Shown: positions 46,133 through 58,378 of the stretch, in pieces
How positions within the stretch are numbered: the stretch's first letter is position 1
How the letters are laid out: the number at the start of each line of letters is the position of its first letter
Origin: Garcia nutans
Taxonomy: Eukaryota > Streptophyta > Magnoliopsida > Malpighiales > Euphorbiaceae
Direction of reading: 5' to 3'
NCBI GenBank assembly: GCA_947685225.1
Contig: CANTUV010000035.1
Location: forward strand, 40,982,001 to 41,046,000
DNA length: 64,000 nucleotides
Position numbers and translations under genes: made by a program
The notes under the pieces: generated by a model
The model's input: the letters and a program-made list of their open reading frames with translations, nothing else
Databases searched by the model: none
What the model was told of the DNA's origin: nothing

Positions 46133-47260
46133 ATATGCCATGACCATGGAATTGAAATCTATGACTTTTAGCCAAAAAAATTTTGAAAATTGAAGATGCA
46201 GACAGCTGTAGAAAGTTGTGTTCATGCACCTACCAACCTTTCATCATCAAGAAGCTTCCAAGCATTTTATATAAACACATTTCCTTCAAGGATTCAAGCA
46301 TGAGTATGAGATAGAAGAGAGATTAAAGTTAGGATAGAAATTTAGTTTAGAATATAGTTTGTATTGAGAAAATTCTATTCTTTCTTTTGAGAGAAGTGAA
46401 ATTAGGTTTCAAAGAAGAGATTTAAGAATCCAAGTTGAATTCTTTTTCAATCAAAAGAACCAAAGTTTGATCTTTATTATTGTTTCAATTATATTTTCAA
46501 TTAATGTTTGTTGTGTTTTCATTCTAAATATGAGGAACTAAACTCTATTTAGGGTTTGTCCCTTATACTGAATTTACTATGGAATAAAATATGTCTATTT
46601 GATTTAGTTAAGTTCTACATTTAATTATTTTATTATCTTTAATCTTAATGCTTTGATTGCCTGGCCAATAATTAATTGAATTGAGATGTTGTGTGAAGGC
46701 GCGAGAGTGGAAGCATAACATTTATTCGTGAAGATAAAATCTGAAGGAAGTTTCTCATTTAGAGATAAGGTTAAACACTTAAGAGGTTGATTCAAGATTC
46801 TCACAAAACCTAATGAATTGGTTTAATTACTTGTGATCACGAGAGTAGACATAAGGATTAAATTGATATTAGTTTTAGTACTTGAGAGAGACTAAAGTTT
46901 GATTTAGGAGAATCCTACCATTAATCAAAAGAAAAACTGAATTAAATCAATACTTTAGAAAATTCATAATAAATCAATAAAGGTGACTTAACCCTAAGTT
47001 TTATATCATTAGATTTAATTTTAAAACAATTAAATTTTCAATTTAAGTTTTATTACAAATCGCATTTTGTCATCCAAATAATAAATAGTTTAATTATTTG
47101 GTACATAGAATAACCCTCCTCATGGAAACGATACTCTACTTATCACTTTATTACTTGATACATGTACACTTGCAGATAGCTAGGCTTGAGTCCTAACACA
47201 TACTATAGAATTTTACTCCAGGTAGTGAGCCTACATAAAAAAAACCACAAAATTGGTTAA
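46133..47260 (+). repeat. Remnant of an Athila-like LTR
   Basis: The end region gaaacgatactctacttatc ... ttattacttgata ... gtacacttgcag (47125-47177) resembles the LTR end of Athila-3 (52722-52772). No primer site follows and no partner copy is seen, so this is a truncated or solo LTR. Its boundaries are approximate. No gene is present; the stretch to 47370 is unremarkable A/T-rich DNA. Confidence 0.5.
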
Positions 47261-47370
47261 ATTAACTTGTTTCAATTTATTTTCTTTATTTCTACAATTT
47301 AATTTATTACAATTTAATTTCAATAAGTGCAATCTTGATTAGTTATTATTTGTTTAAGTTAGCTTAGTTG

Positions 47371-47931
47371 GGAATTTGTGCTTGACCTAGAACTTATAAG
47401 GGCTAGAGTCAAAGGTCCCTTGTCTATATAATTTTGGGGTTGTAATTAATTTACATTTCTTACAATTGTGGATAACATATTTTGCCATATATAATTAAAA
47501 CTGTCATACATAATATTCCTATCATTCATATGAACTTTTGTTTTTAATCACAAAAGTTAAAAATTAATTAAAAAGGAATATGGTTTACTTAAAATTACCT
47601 AAAAACCTAGCCCGGAACCCATTGTGATTGGTTTTGAATTAGTGCTTTTTTTGGGTTAAATTTAACATTTTTCAATGGAGTTAAACAAATGGGTTTTCCC
47701 TTAAATTTCCCAAAAAAAAAATAATTTGAGGTGGTGACTCTCCAATCAACTTTCAAATAAAGCAATCTCTTTTTCAAAATAAAAGGAGAACAATTCTTTT
47801 TTCAAAATAAAGAGATCAATTTTTAAACTCATGAGTACTGAAATGACTGGAGATAGTACATGGTGGTGTCATGTGAGACTAAGCCCAATTGAGCATTTCA
47901 ACTAATTTTAGTGCTCGGGCAAGGCCTCACA
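47371..47931 (+). repeat. Old Tat-like LTR, copy 1
   Basis: It shares with 48869-49382 an ordered set of words: tgcttgacctagaac / tgctcaacctaaaat, acctagcc, gggttttcccttaaattt, gacttagccca-like, gtgctcggg and the end GGCCTCACA. An internal ggtggtgactct matches the U5 word GAGTGGCGACTC of Tat-B. The start is approximate. Confidence 0.5.
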
Positions 47932-48868
47932 AGTGCAAACCCCCTAAAATTTGTTTCTTTTGCAAATTTAGGTGCTCAATCCACTCTCAAGGGCTTGTTT
48001 TCCTTAAACTGTCTTAAGTTAGTTGCTTCTTTAGCAAACTTTTTATCTAAGCAAGCATAGAACTTCGGTCCAATCACACATTAAAGCCACCACTACCAAG
48101 GGCACCCAAAAAGGTAAAACCCTAAACTTTGATCCTTTATTCTTTAAATTATTTTGGATAATTAAATGGACCATTTGAACTTTAAGGCCCTTCCTTTTGA
48201 CCTTGAAATGGGCCGAAATTTGATTTAAATTGATTAAAATAAAAAATTATTTTAAAAATTAGGTCTCAAGCCTAAAATCAACCTTCTTTTTTTTCAAAAA
48301 TTAAACCTAAACACATCTGGTTTAAAAATTAATCTTTTTCATAGTTAAGCTTAAACCTAAAAATACCTAGTTTGAGAATCCTTTTCAAGATTAAACCTAA
48401 AGATACCTAGTTTAACAATCCTTTTCGAGATTAAACCTAAATATACCTGGTTTAAGAAATCAAAATTTAGCTTAGACTTAAAAAATACCTAGTTTAGGCA
48501 AAAGAATCTAAAATTTGGATTTAAACTTGGGTTTAAAAAGTTGGACCTAAAATTAACTTAGACATAGGTTCATCAAGTTGAACCTAAAATCATCTTAGAC
48601 TTAGGTTTACAAACTTAAACCTAAAATTGGACTCAGACTTAGGTTAGCATAGGTTAGACTAGGAAAACCATAATCTTTAAACAAAACCAATCATTGCAAA
48701 TTAGTTAAAATTGCATAGGCTTTAATTTTTATTTAAACAAGATATATAGGCCAACTTGAAACTTCACTCAAAGTACTAAGTCCATTTAATTAGAAAACAC
48801 TCCTTTTCCCTCCTTTAAATTCATTTTTGTTCCTTTATTTGTGCACTTTTTTTATTTAATTCTTTTTG
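47932..48868. other. Sequence between the two old LTR copies
   Basis: About 940 bases with no gene motif and no clear primer site. Its right part holds the 40-base repeats listed separately. It may be all that is left of an internal region. Confidence 0.4.
48295..48660 (+). repeat. Short tandem repeats of about 40 bp
   Basis: Units of the type aacctaaagatacctagttt with aacaatccttttcgagatta recur about four times (48295-48500). A related series with acctaaaatt ... ttagacttaggtt follows (48541-48660). Confidence 0.7.
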
Positions 48869-49382
48869 GGGAATGTATGCTCAACCTAAAATCTATAAGC
48901 TAGAGTTGGGATCCCCTATTTGTGGGTTTTTTAGAAATATAAAGTTTAATTTAATCTTTTCTTTTTATTCTTTGCTATGAATGGATGAAATATGGAAGTA
49001 TATTGCTCATGCATTTTACTTATCAGGCTTATAACTATCATTTCATAAAATATATTTTGTAAATTTTTATTTATTTTTAGGCAAAACTATTTTTACTTAA
49101 AATGAGCCAAAACCTAGCCTCTGAATCCATCCTTTGGTTCAAGGATAATGATTTTATCATTGGGATAAAATTAGAGTCAACTTTATGGGTTTTTCTTAAT
49201 TTCCCCCTTTCCTTTAAAAATAAATTTAAGTGGTCACTAAAAAACCTATTTTTACATGAACCGAGTGTAACTTACGATGGCAAAGTGACCTTGGTAATTT
49301 TTTATAAGACTTAGCCCAATTTTTAGCATTTCTACTTTCATCCTTGAGCGGGCAAGACTTGGTGCTCGGACGGGGCCTCACA
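48869..49382 (+). repeat. Old Tat-like LTR, copy 2
   Basis: This is the direct-repeat partner of 47371-47931 and ends GGGGCCTCACA. The two are strongly diverged with many indels, so the insertion is much older than the others in the window. Confidence 0.5.
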
Positions 49383-49660
49383 ATATCCCAATTAGTAGAG
49401 TTTTAATTTATTCATTGTTACTCATTATTTTATTATTTTGTTTCCTAAAATCATATCTCTCTCATTTTACTTGTGGATCATTTTGTGGTTTGACCATATA
49501 TTTTATATCCATATTAGGTTTGATTATATTGGTAATCTTGGAATAAATCCTATGTTCCTACATCTCGTTTTACTATTATTTCTTTATTTAATTTTTTTAT
49601 TATTCATTTCCACTAATTTTATATTTTTGCTACTTCCTTTAGCTCCTAATTGCTGGCGTG

Positions 49661-49684
49661 CACACACACACACACACACATATA
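49661..49684 (+). repeat. (CA)n microsatellite
   Basis: Ten CA units followed by a TA run. Confidence 0.95.
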
Positions 49685-50940
49685 TATTATAGCCCTTTAA
49701 TGTTTGATTTACCCTAACCATGCATGCACCTTTCTTGCTTATATACACATATATATAAATTTTTAGGGATATTTGAGTAGATATAGATTTTTTATGTAAA
49801 TATTGTGTATGGGTTTTCATATTCGTGCATTAGTCGACTTCAAGTATGCATATACTTCTTTTATTTTTATTTTTATCTTCAATCAACATTTACAGCCATT
49901 CAAGATTTGTATAGTTCTCTTCCACGTAAATAATTATGCGTGGTTTCTTTATTCATTTTGAACATACTCACGGCCGCTCCCATGCACATAGATACACATG
50001 TTAGGTCTTTATTTTGTTAGTATTGCATACGTTTTATAAATTTTGTATAATTCATTTAAATTGATTAAAGTTAAGGATCCCAAAAATTTGTCTATAGATA
50101 TACATATATATTAAAATTTATCGTAAATAATGTTAATTTCTCCATTCAAGTTTTCCCTCAATCTTTTTTTTAGTTATTCCGATAGTGCAAATTATTTGCC
50201 TATTAAATTGAAAGTAGATTTTAATTAAGAGATATTCACAAAAAATAACCTAAAAAAAGATAATTTTCAAATATATGATAGTAAAAAAAAATTCAAATAT
50301 ACGGTTGCAGAATTTTTTTTTTCAAATTTATAGAAAACCAGGTTTTTATTGCAACTCACCTCTTTATTTACAAATAAAAAGGGATATTTACAAAACTAAC
50401 CTAAAATTTAAAACTGATTTCAAAACTACGGCGCTTAAAAAAATTTTTTGAACTTTACGTTGTGCGAATCTTTTATTTGCAAAAATACAAAACTTAACAA
50501 GACCACCGTTTTTTATGCATCAAATGGGATAAAAAAAAATGAGTTTAACATACACATATATATTAGCAGAATTTATTTAATTTATATTTGCTTTTATACA
50601 TTTTATGTAATTTATATTTATTAAAATAATTTTAATATATAGTATAAAAATTATTTAAAAATATATTTTTAATATATAACATAAGATTAAAAACCATCTA
50701 ATCCAAATTAAATAATCAAAAATGCAAACACAAGATTAAAAATGAAAAATTATTTTTCAAAAAGGAAATTAATATTTTTAAATTTTTTATTGTGCAGTAT
50801 TTTTGATAATTAATTTATGTTATATTTTATATTAATTTATGTTAACTAATTTTAAATTATATTTTATATGCACACTTTTATATATATTATTTTCTATATG
50901 TTAATTAATTTATGTTATATTTTATTTTAATTTTTGTTAA

Positions 50941-51262
50941 TTAATTTTAAATTATATTACTTTTGGATAAAATATTTTCTTTAAATACGGTGGATATGGA
51001 CATTCAAAACACACGGAGCTATAAATTGCAAAAATGTCATTTTATATATAATATATATTGATATATAACAACATATATTGACATATACAAATATATATAT
51101 ATATATATACCAACATATATTATACTTTTTGAGTTAATTTTAAATTATATTACTTTTAGATAAAATAATTTTTTCAAATTATGGTGGATATGGACATTCA
51201 AAACATATAAAGCCTATAAATTACAAAAATATCATTTGATATGTAATATATATCGATATATA
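50941..51262 (+). repeat. Direct repeat with about 193-bp period
   Basis: The block starting ttaattttaaattatattac at 50941 recurs at 51134, including gtggatatggacattcaaaa and the following tataaattrcaaaaatrtca stretch. A partial third copy may lie near 50850. Confidence 0.75.
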
Positions 51263-51430
51263 CTAATATATACCGATGTATACCAATAAATACTATTATT
51301 CTTTTGTTAATTTTAAATATCTACGTATATTGTTATTCTTTAGTTAAAATATATGTAATATATATCCAGATATGTTGTTATTATGTAGTTAAAGTATATG
51401 TAATATATAATAATATATATCGATAGATAC

Positions 51431-52804
51431 TGATAAGTGTATAATTAATGATATTTTTGCCCCTACTTCTTAATATATTTATTGTCAAATTGAGTTTAAT
51501 TTGTTTGTTCAAGTGTTTATTAGGGTTGGTTCCAGGAACTTTTGACACGTGAGGACCATAAGGTTATTTAAGCCGGAATCATGGATGAAAGACAAGGAAA
51601 GAAGCTATTTTGGGCAAATTCTTCAAGTGACATGCCCATTGACATAGGCATGTCAGTGGCCGTGTCATTCAACTACTTTACAGAAGCTTCGACACGCCCA
51701 AAGACATGGGCGTGTCACTGAACGTGCCATTACTCCTAACTTACAGAAGCAGTGACACGCCCAATGACACGGGCGTGTTCCTGACCGTATCCCTAACTCA
51801 GTATTGCAGTAGCAACAACATGCTCAAGGACACGGGTGTGTCCATGGGCATGTTAGGCAAAAATTTGTAGGGTGTAAAATCTAAGCTAAAGAGCGAATTA
51901 GGGATCCATTTTTATTTTCAGAGCTGACCTCCTAAAAAAAAAAAGAGTTTTTGGCAGCTAAGAGTGAAGGTGAAGACCCAATTCATGCGATATTTAATTT
52001 AAGATTCGAGGATTGAAGTGAAGAAACACAAATCGTTCATTATGGATTGTTTGAATTCTTTTACTTATTTCCTCTATTTTGGTTTTCTAGTTATGAACAT
52101 GAGCTAAACATTTTATCTATCTAGATATTGATGAACCCTAGCTTTATTGTATGGATTGAATAGTTCTTATTAAATTAAATCAATTGATAAAGTTGTTTTA
52201 TCCTTTTGATTCTTAATTTCTTATTTCCAATTGATAATAGCATGCTTATTGATTGGTTGCAATTTTCATGTTATTGACTTGAGAAAGCTTGATATGAATA
52301 GAATGCTCATTAGGATTGAGGGTGGATTGAAGTGCTAGAGATAGACTTACAAGACCTTTTGGTTTAACGTTCCTTGTTCTTATTGGAAGATCTATTTAAT
52401 TATGCTTGAGAAGAGATTCCTAGCATTCTACTTAGTGATTAGGGATTAATTCACTTGAGAGAGGTTTTAATCTAATTTAAGGGAATGTCAATTCAGTGCT
52501 ATTATTTGATTTAATTGAATTAATATTCATAAATGCTTTTTATGGCTAGGGGGATTCAATATTTGGGTAGTATTTTCATCATCAATTTCTGTTGCACAAT
52601 ATTCAATTTTTCTTCACTTTAGTTTATTAAGTAATTCATTTCTTGTTTTAATCATCACACAAGCTATTGATTCGCTAAACAATAGTTGAAATTTGCACTA
52701 ATATTTGTCCCTGTCCCCAGTGGAACGATATCTTACTCACTATTTTATTACTTGAGTGACCCGTGTACTTGCGGTAACACTGCGATAGCATAGATTCACC
52801 ATCA
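51431..52804 (+). repeat. Athila-3 5' LTR
   Basis: It begins TGATAAGTGT and ends TTCACCATCA, followed by the primer site after six bases. The U5 end has the Athila words gaacgatatcttactcac and acccgtgtacttgcgg. Confidence 0.82.
51627..51855 (+). repeat. Four-unit inverted-repeat array, ACACGCCC type, in Athila-3 U3
   Basis: Dyads such as GACACGCCCA / TGGGCGTGTC with a six-base spacer and GACATGCC / GGCATGTC recur about every 60 bases with cttacagaagc-like spacers. The position in the LTR is like that of the ACACGGCC arrays of Athila-1 and Athila-2. One base pair of the stem is swapped on both arms relative to those. Confidence 0.8.
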
Positions 52805-52810
52805 AGTTTT

Positions 52811-52828
52811 TGGCACCATTGTCGGAGA
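52811..52828 (+). other. Athila-3 primer binding site, degenerate
   Basis: TGGCACCATTGTCGGAGA differs from TGGCGCCGTTGCCGGGGA at four positions, all G to A or C to T. That fits decay of methylated cytosines on both strands. Confidence 0.8.
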
Positions 52829-52942
52829 CAACGATTTTTAATATTAGTAATATAATCAAGACTGTTGATTTAGTTTTTATTTTATTTGTTTTAACATTAG
52901 TTATTGCTTGTTGATTGTCATTCTAGGTACTTCTTCCAGTTT

Positions 52943-54552
52943 ATGACCCAAGCTAGCTCTTCCCAATTACTTGAATAAGATCAAGAGCTAGAGAGAATGT
53001 TGAGGAGAAAGTGCAAGGAAAAAGAGAAAGCAGTTCTGGCAGAAATGGAACCAAACTTTGAAGATCTCAGCTCAGAAGAAGAACATGAAGTGATGGCAGG
53101 AAATGAGCCAAGGACAATGCAGGAATTTTCTAGGCCATCTCTTAATGGGACCTATTTGAGCATACAGAGACCGGTAGTTGCTGCAAACAAATTTGAGATA
53201 AAGACAAATGTAATTCAAATAGAGCAACAGACTTGTCAGTTTGATGGGTTCCCAGATGAAGATCCTAATGCACATATTGAGACTTTTCTAGAAATATGTG
53301 ACACATTCAAGATACAGAATGTCTCTGAAGATGCAATTAGGTTGAGGTTGTTCCCATTCATGCTTAGAGATCGACCGAAGAAATGGCTGAAATCTTTCCC
53401 CCCCAAACACTTTCACCACATAGGGTCAATTGGCAGAAAAATTCTTAGAAAAATATTTTTCACCATCCAAGACTGCCAAGTTGAGGAATGATATTTCATC
53501 TTTTCTCTAGCTAGATGGTGAAACTCTTTATGATGCTTGGGAAAGGTTCAAAGATTTATTGAGAAGGTGTCCTCATCATGGGTTTCCATTGTAGCTTCAG
53601 ATTCAAACTTTCTATAATAGATTAAATTATGCAAGTAAGCAGTCCATCAATACAGCTGGCAGAGGTATCATAAATAATAAGACACCTAAACAAGCAAGGG
53701 ATTTGATTGAAGATATAACCCTTACCAATTATCTGTGGCAAACTCCAAGGGAAAAGGGAAAATTAGGGGTCACTGGTTCACATCAATTGGATCCTGTGGT
53801 TGCTTTGACAACACAGCTGGAAGTAATGAATAAAAAGATTGATTCTTTAGCTTCATCTTTGGGGAAATCAATGCAAGTGATGTCTTGTGAATGGTGTGGG
53901 GGTGGACATCAAAGTCAAGATTGCCAAAGTGGCAATATGTTTGCTAGACAAGAGCAGGTGGATTATGTTGGAAACATGCCTAGGCAACAGCAGAACAATC
54001 CCTACATCAACATATATAATCCACGGTGGAGAAATCATCCTAATTTCTCCTGGAATAATCAAAATAATCTAAGGCCTCCCCCTAGATTTCAGAAGCCTCA
54101 ACATCAACAAGCTGCCCCTCCAAGAAAGAGTAATTTGGAGAAAATGATGGAGAAATTTATAGCAACTTCGGAAACCAGATTCCAATGAACAGAAACTACC
54201 CTTAGAAATTAGCAAGCCTCCATTCACAATTTGAAAAATCAGGTGGGGCAAATTTCCAAGTTACTCAGTGAATGACAACAAAGGGAGTTTACCTAGCAAT
54301 ACTGAGGCAAACCCGAAGGAGCAGTTTAAGGGTGGTGTGGTTGAAAAAGAAGTTGAGTCACAAGCAAAAGAGGTTGAGACACAGAAAGAAGAAGAAGATA
54401 ACTCTACTATCACTTCGAGTGAGAAGGATACAGTGGAAAATGAGAAAGGAAATCAACCTCAAGAACCCAGTCTAGTAGTGAAGGAATACCGACCTCGAGT
54501 GCTATATCCAGCAAGGTTGAACAAGGACAAGATAGATGCTCAGTTTCCTTGA
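52943..54552 (+). pseudogene. gag: Athila-3 gag, broken
   Basis: From an ATG at 52943, a stop at codon 12, then CQFDGFPDEDPNAHIETFLE and RLRLFPFMLRDRPKKWLKSFP. A frameshift lies near 53430. It continues with LYDAWERFKDLLRRCPHHGFP and the zinc knuckle CEWCGGGHQSQDC (53889-53927). The Pro/Gln-rich tail and an acidic linker (54268-54552) follow, ending YRPRVLYPARLNKDK. Coding similarity resumes after the solo LTR. Confidence 0.85.
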
Positions 54553-54657
54553 ACTCTTTAAACAACTGCACATTAATATTCCAATTGCTGAAGCTTTATC
54601 GCAGATGTCCAAATATGCTAAATTTTTAAAAGATATCCATTCTAACAAAAGGAAACT

Positions 54658-57600
54658 TGTCACGACCGGCCATAACAGGTATGTACACTAATTACATGTA
54701 CAGTATTCACACGTGCTGACAAAGTAGACATGCTAAAGAGATCCGGCTAACCCTAGACCGTTAAGCTATAATTCATTAAAGGACCGGGGTTAAACGTGCG
54801 TAACTAACGGCGATGGGTGACCAGTTTGGGAAGTCTTAATAATGTATGTGATAGTATAATGAAATGGAAACTAGAGAAAAATCAGGTAAAAACTGTGAAC
54901 TGTGACTTTCTTCGGAAACGTCCCGTTAGAGAGAAACGAAGACACATAGACTAGGGGTATTTTGGTCATTATTAATTAAAATTTATACATAAATCCAAAG
55001 TAGGAAATAAATACACGAGTGCGTAGAGGACGTCGAGGGGTTGAATATGAAACGATCGTCAGTAGAAACGGCACCCGGGCAAACCCGAGCAAAGAAAGGA
55101 CCTAAAGGGAATTTTGTAAAAAGTTGAGGGCTTATTGGTAATTTTTCAAAATGACTTGGAAACCTAAAATAGATCTTAAAAATGGAAAATAGAGGTCGAA
55201 AGGGTCAAAACCATATGTGGTTCACTTCGTGGAACCACACGGTTTAAAAGTTACAGACAATCAATCGCCGGAGGGTATTTTGGTCTTTTCACATCCTAAA
55301 TCATAAAATTACAGCAAAGGGAAGAAGAGGGGGCAAAATATGATTAAAAGAAAGCCCAATGGCTTGGGCCTTAAATAAACAAAAGAGAGAGACAATTGTA
55401 CCAATGAAAAATGGCCATTTTGCCTTAAAGTGGACCAATTGGAATTAAGCATTTGTCTTAACACATTATTAGCCAAATTGGGCAGCCATTTGGACCAAAA
55501 ACACATGAAAGAAGAAAGCAAAAACTCCCTCTTGAGAAGGAGGGTCGTCCAAGCCATAGGAGAAGGAAGAAAGGTGGTGTTTTTCAAGTTTTACGGTTTA
55601 TTATCAAAGGTTTTGGTGGAATCCAAGGTCCTAAACTAAGGTAAGTTCATTTCTAATCCTAATTTCAGGTTTTAATGAGTAATTTGAGAGATTAAAATTA
55701 GGGCTCTTATGGTGGATTTGGGGAAAACTTAAGTAGTGATGATATTGATTAATTAAATGGAAGAATTAAGGTTTCTAAGGTTTAATAAGGTTAGATTAGG
55801 ACTTAATTTGAAAAGAAATGGAAGGGTAGTGCATGTTCTAAATTTCTATTGAGGTTGTGTTGTGAAATTTTTGTAGGCAAGGGTGGAAATAAGGAGAAGG
55901 AAGAGCTTGAAAGAGAAGGGAAAGAAAAAGGAAATTAAAATACAAGGTTTGGCACTTTACCTTGGAAGAATTAATTTTTCTTTCATTTTCTTGCAAAAAA
56001 ATTATCTATGGAACTTTTGCTATGGATGCCTAAATGTGTTGTTTGAGTTTGAATTCAATTGTTGAGTGGTATTCTTGAATCCATGTGGTGATTGGGTTGT
56101 TTAAATTCAAATAAAATCTAATGTTTTCAATGATTTTGGTAAAAGAGTTTATGAACTCCATTTAGTCCAAATTGATTTAAACAATCAAGTTATTTTAAAA
56201 GGGAAGTGTCTAAGTCTTCATTACATTATTAGGGAAGCTTTGAAATGGGTTTAGAAAAAAAAATAATAATAATAAACAATTTTGCACCAAATGCAAGTGG
56301 GGGCCGAATTGGTGCCCTTTGGGAGCCAATTCTGGACCCAACTTTGGGCAGCCGGTTGAGGCAAACGATGAAATTTTTCGACGAAATTTTACATGAAATT
56401 AGTCAAAATATGAAATAAGTTTCCTGTAAATTTTCAGTAAAAAATAAGACCATTTACCTGGTCAAATACATGACTTAAATTGACTAAAATTTAGACGAAA
56501 ACCATATTTTACTATTCATATGGTCATGCCATTTGCGTTGCCGATTTTACGCGCCGTGTTACTATTATTTTTGGTCATTTTTGGGAATTGTTCTAATGTG
56601 ATTTGAAGTGTGTGGAAATGACTGGGAATGGTGGTAAACACTTGGAAATGAAACGGCCTTTAGCTACAAAGTTAGTACATGACGAAATGGCATGACTTAG
56701 TAAAAATGAAAATGGGTGTGCAAATCATTTGAAAATTTGTGGAAATCTTGGATTTGAATTTTAAACCCTTATGCTCTACTTGGTGGTTGAACTTGGTAGA
56801 TAAGGGTATAGTGCACTATACTAACTTATGCAGTACTGCTTGATATTGTGATTGAATTGTTATGATCTGAACTCAATGGTGAGGGCCATTGGGGCTAATG
56901 GTGAGGGCCATTGGTTATAACTAGGATGGTGAGGACCATTCCTGTAATTTGATATCGGTGGTGAGGGCCACCTGTGTTACAGTGGTGAGGGCCACTGCCT
57001 TATCGCTGTGGTTCTACTTTTACCAGTAGAGCAAAAAAAAAAATTTACAAACTATGACACGACTATTTTATGGCATAAGTTGAACTGTGAATATTTTACA
57101 ATTTTAGTTGAAATCTTTTGAAAAACTTGAAATTCTTTTTCGGGAAGTACGTTTTTATTTCATTGAAGTGAGCTTTATATTTTATTGCTTATAGTATTTA
57201 ACATTTATATATTTTATTGCCTTGCTTGTACAAATACTCTTTACTTTTATTTCCATTGGTAAAGTACCCACTGAGCGACATTGCTCAGCGAGTTAAGTTT
57301 TCCTTGACTCGTAGGTTCGGAGCAGTAGCTAACTCTTAGGAAGCGACGACCAGACCCACGGCATCTCAGGGTAGATCTCTTAGTTTCCATTTTGAGTTAA
57401 CTAGTTGTGACATGTATATATATATATAAGATTGAGAATTACTATGTTATACTGTACGTTAGTAGTATGTCATAATAATAAACCTCTACTTTATTTTGTA
57501 CTAGAAGTGTGAATTCTTCTTGCAGGTTTGTAGTTGAGGTTATAAGGGGGATTCATTGGGAGTGTATTGAGACTGATTGTGTTCGCATTGTTTTGTGTAA

Positions 57601-57786
57601 AAATGTTTTCAAAAATCAAAAAAACTAGTTTTGTCGACACTTGGGACCCAATTTCTAGACGAACCTCTAGCCAAATTGCTGTAAAAATCGGAACTAAAAA
57701 TTTGACTGAGTAAAATTGGTAGTAACATTAGGTTAGTGTGGCGCCTCTACTCGACTTACACACGTAGGCCGGGAAGGGGTGTTACA
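54658..57786 (+). mobile_element. Solo LTR of about 3.1 kb, probably chromovirus
   Basis: It starts TGTCACGACCGG and ends GGGGTGTTACA, flanked by exact five-base duplications aaact (54653-54657 and 57787-57791). There is no internal coding region and no second copy, as expected after recombination between two LTRs. The length and the GTTACA end recall Tekay LTRs; the clade is uncertain. Orientation is inferred from the end words. The interrupted Athila-3 gag-protease resumes at once after it. Confidence 0.9.
56874..56997 (+). repeat. Five mini-hairpins with constant TGAGGG loop in the solo LTR
   Basis: Units: AATGG-TGAGGG-CCATT (56875 and 56897), GATGG-TGAGGA-CCATT (56925), GGTGG-TGAGGG-CCACC (56957) and AGTGG-TGAGGG-CCACT (56981). 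The outer stem bases change together on both arms while the loop does not. Confidence 0.85.
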
Positions 57787-58378
57787 AAACTTGAGAAAGT
57801 ATCTTTGGTGCAATTGTCGAAAAAGAGTTCAGCAATTTTACAGAAGAGTTTGCCTAAGAAATTAAAAGATCCTGATAAGTTTTACTATTCCATGTTTGAT
57901 AGGTAATCTTGAAGTTTAAAGTGCATTGGCTAACTTGGGGGCTAGCATAAGTGTTATGCCCCACAAGATGTTTAAAGAGTTAGGTGTCAGAGAACCTAAA
58001 ACAACACTCATGACCATTCAACTTGCTGATAAGTCAGTAATTCACCCTTGTGGCATTATAGAGGATGTGTTGGTAAAAGTTGAGAATTTCATTTTCTCCA
58101 ATGATTTTATTGTCATTGATGTAGATGAGGATGCAGAAGTTTTGCTTATCCTTGGTAGGCCATTTTTGAATACGGCCCATGCCCTTATCGATGTCCACGA
58201 TGGCACATTGACCTTAAGAGTGGGAAATGAGAAAGTAGTTTTTAATATACATTATTCTATGAAGTAGTTTTTAATATACATGATCTATGAAGCACCCACT
58301 TACACTCAATGAGGTGGATTCATACAAATGATATCCTTGAGTTGTGTTTATTGCAGGATAATGTTGAGGATTAGGAAG
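57787..58378 (+). pseudogene. Athila-3 aspartic protease region
   Basis: After the linker (LPKKLKDPDK) a frame from 57926 reads NLGASISVMPHKMF and HPCGIIEDVLVKV. It then has LLILGRPFLNTAHALIDV, the Athila protease pattern. The catalytic Asp of the D-L-G-A motif is Asn here. The frame stops at 58265-58267 and the sequence is cut by Athila-2 at 58379. Confidence 0.82.

Larger units (their letters stand above)
49383..51430. other. AT-rich intergenic stretch, no gene
   Basis: Mostly low-complexity A/T sequence with TA microsatellites (for example 51083-51106) and a repeated block listed separately. Short hydrophobic ORFs such as 49438-49692 reflect T-rich composition. I see no coding or RNA gene. 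Confidence 0.6.
51431..58378 (+). mobile_element. Athila-3: decayed Athila element, cut by a solo LTR and by Athila-2
   Basis: A 5' LTR (51431-52804), degenerate tRNA-Asp-type primer site, gag (52943-54552) and protease (57787-58267) read on the plus strand. The solo LTR occupies 54658-57786 and Athila-2 enters at 58379. Pol and the 3' LTR lie beyond the window. It belongs to a different Athila family from Athila-1 and Athila-2. Confidence 0.85.

Noticed and set aside
49438..49692. 84-residue hydrophobic ORF
   Set aside because: T-rich composition alone explains it. No start context, family or conserved copy.
55883..56065. 60-residue ORF within the solo LTR
   Set aside because: Short, no family resemblance, and LTRs of this type do not code.
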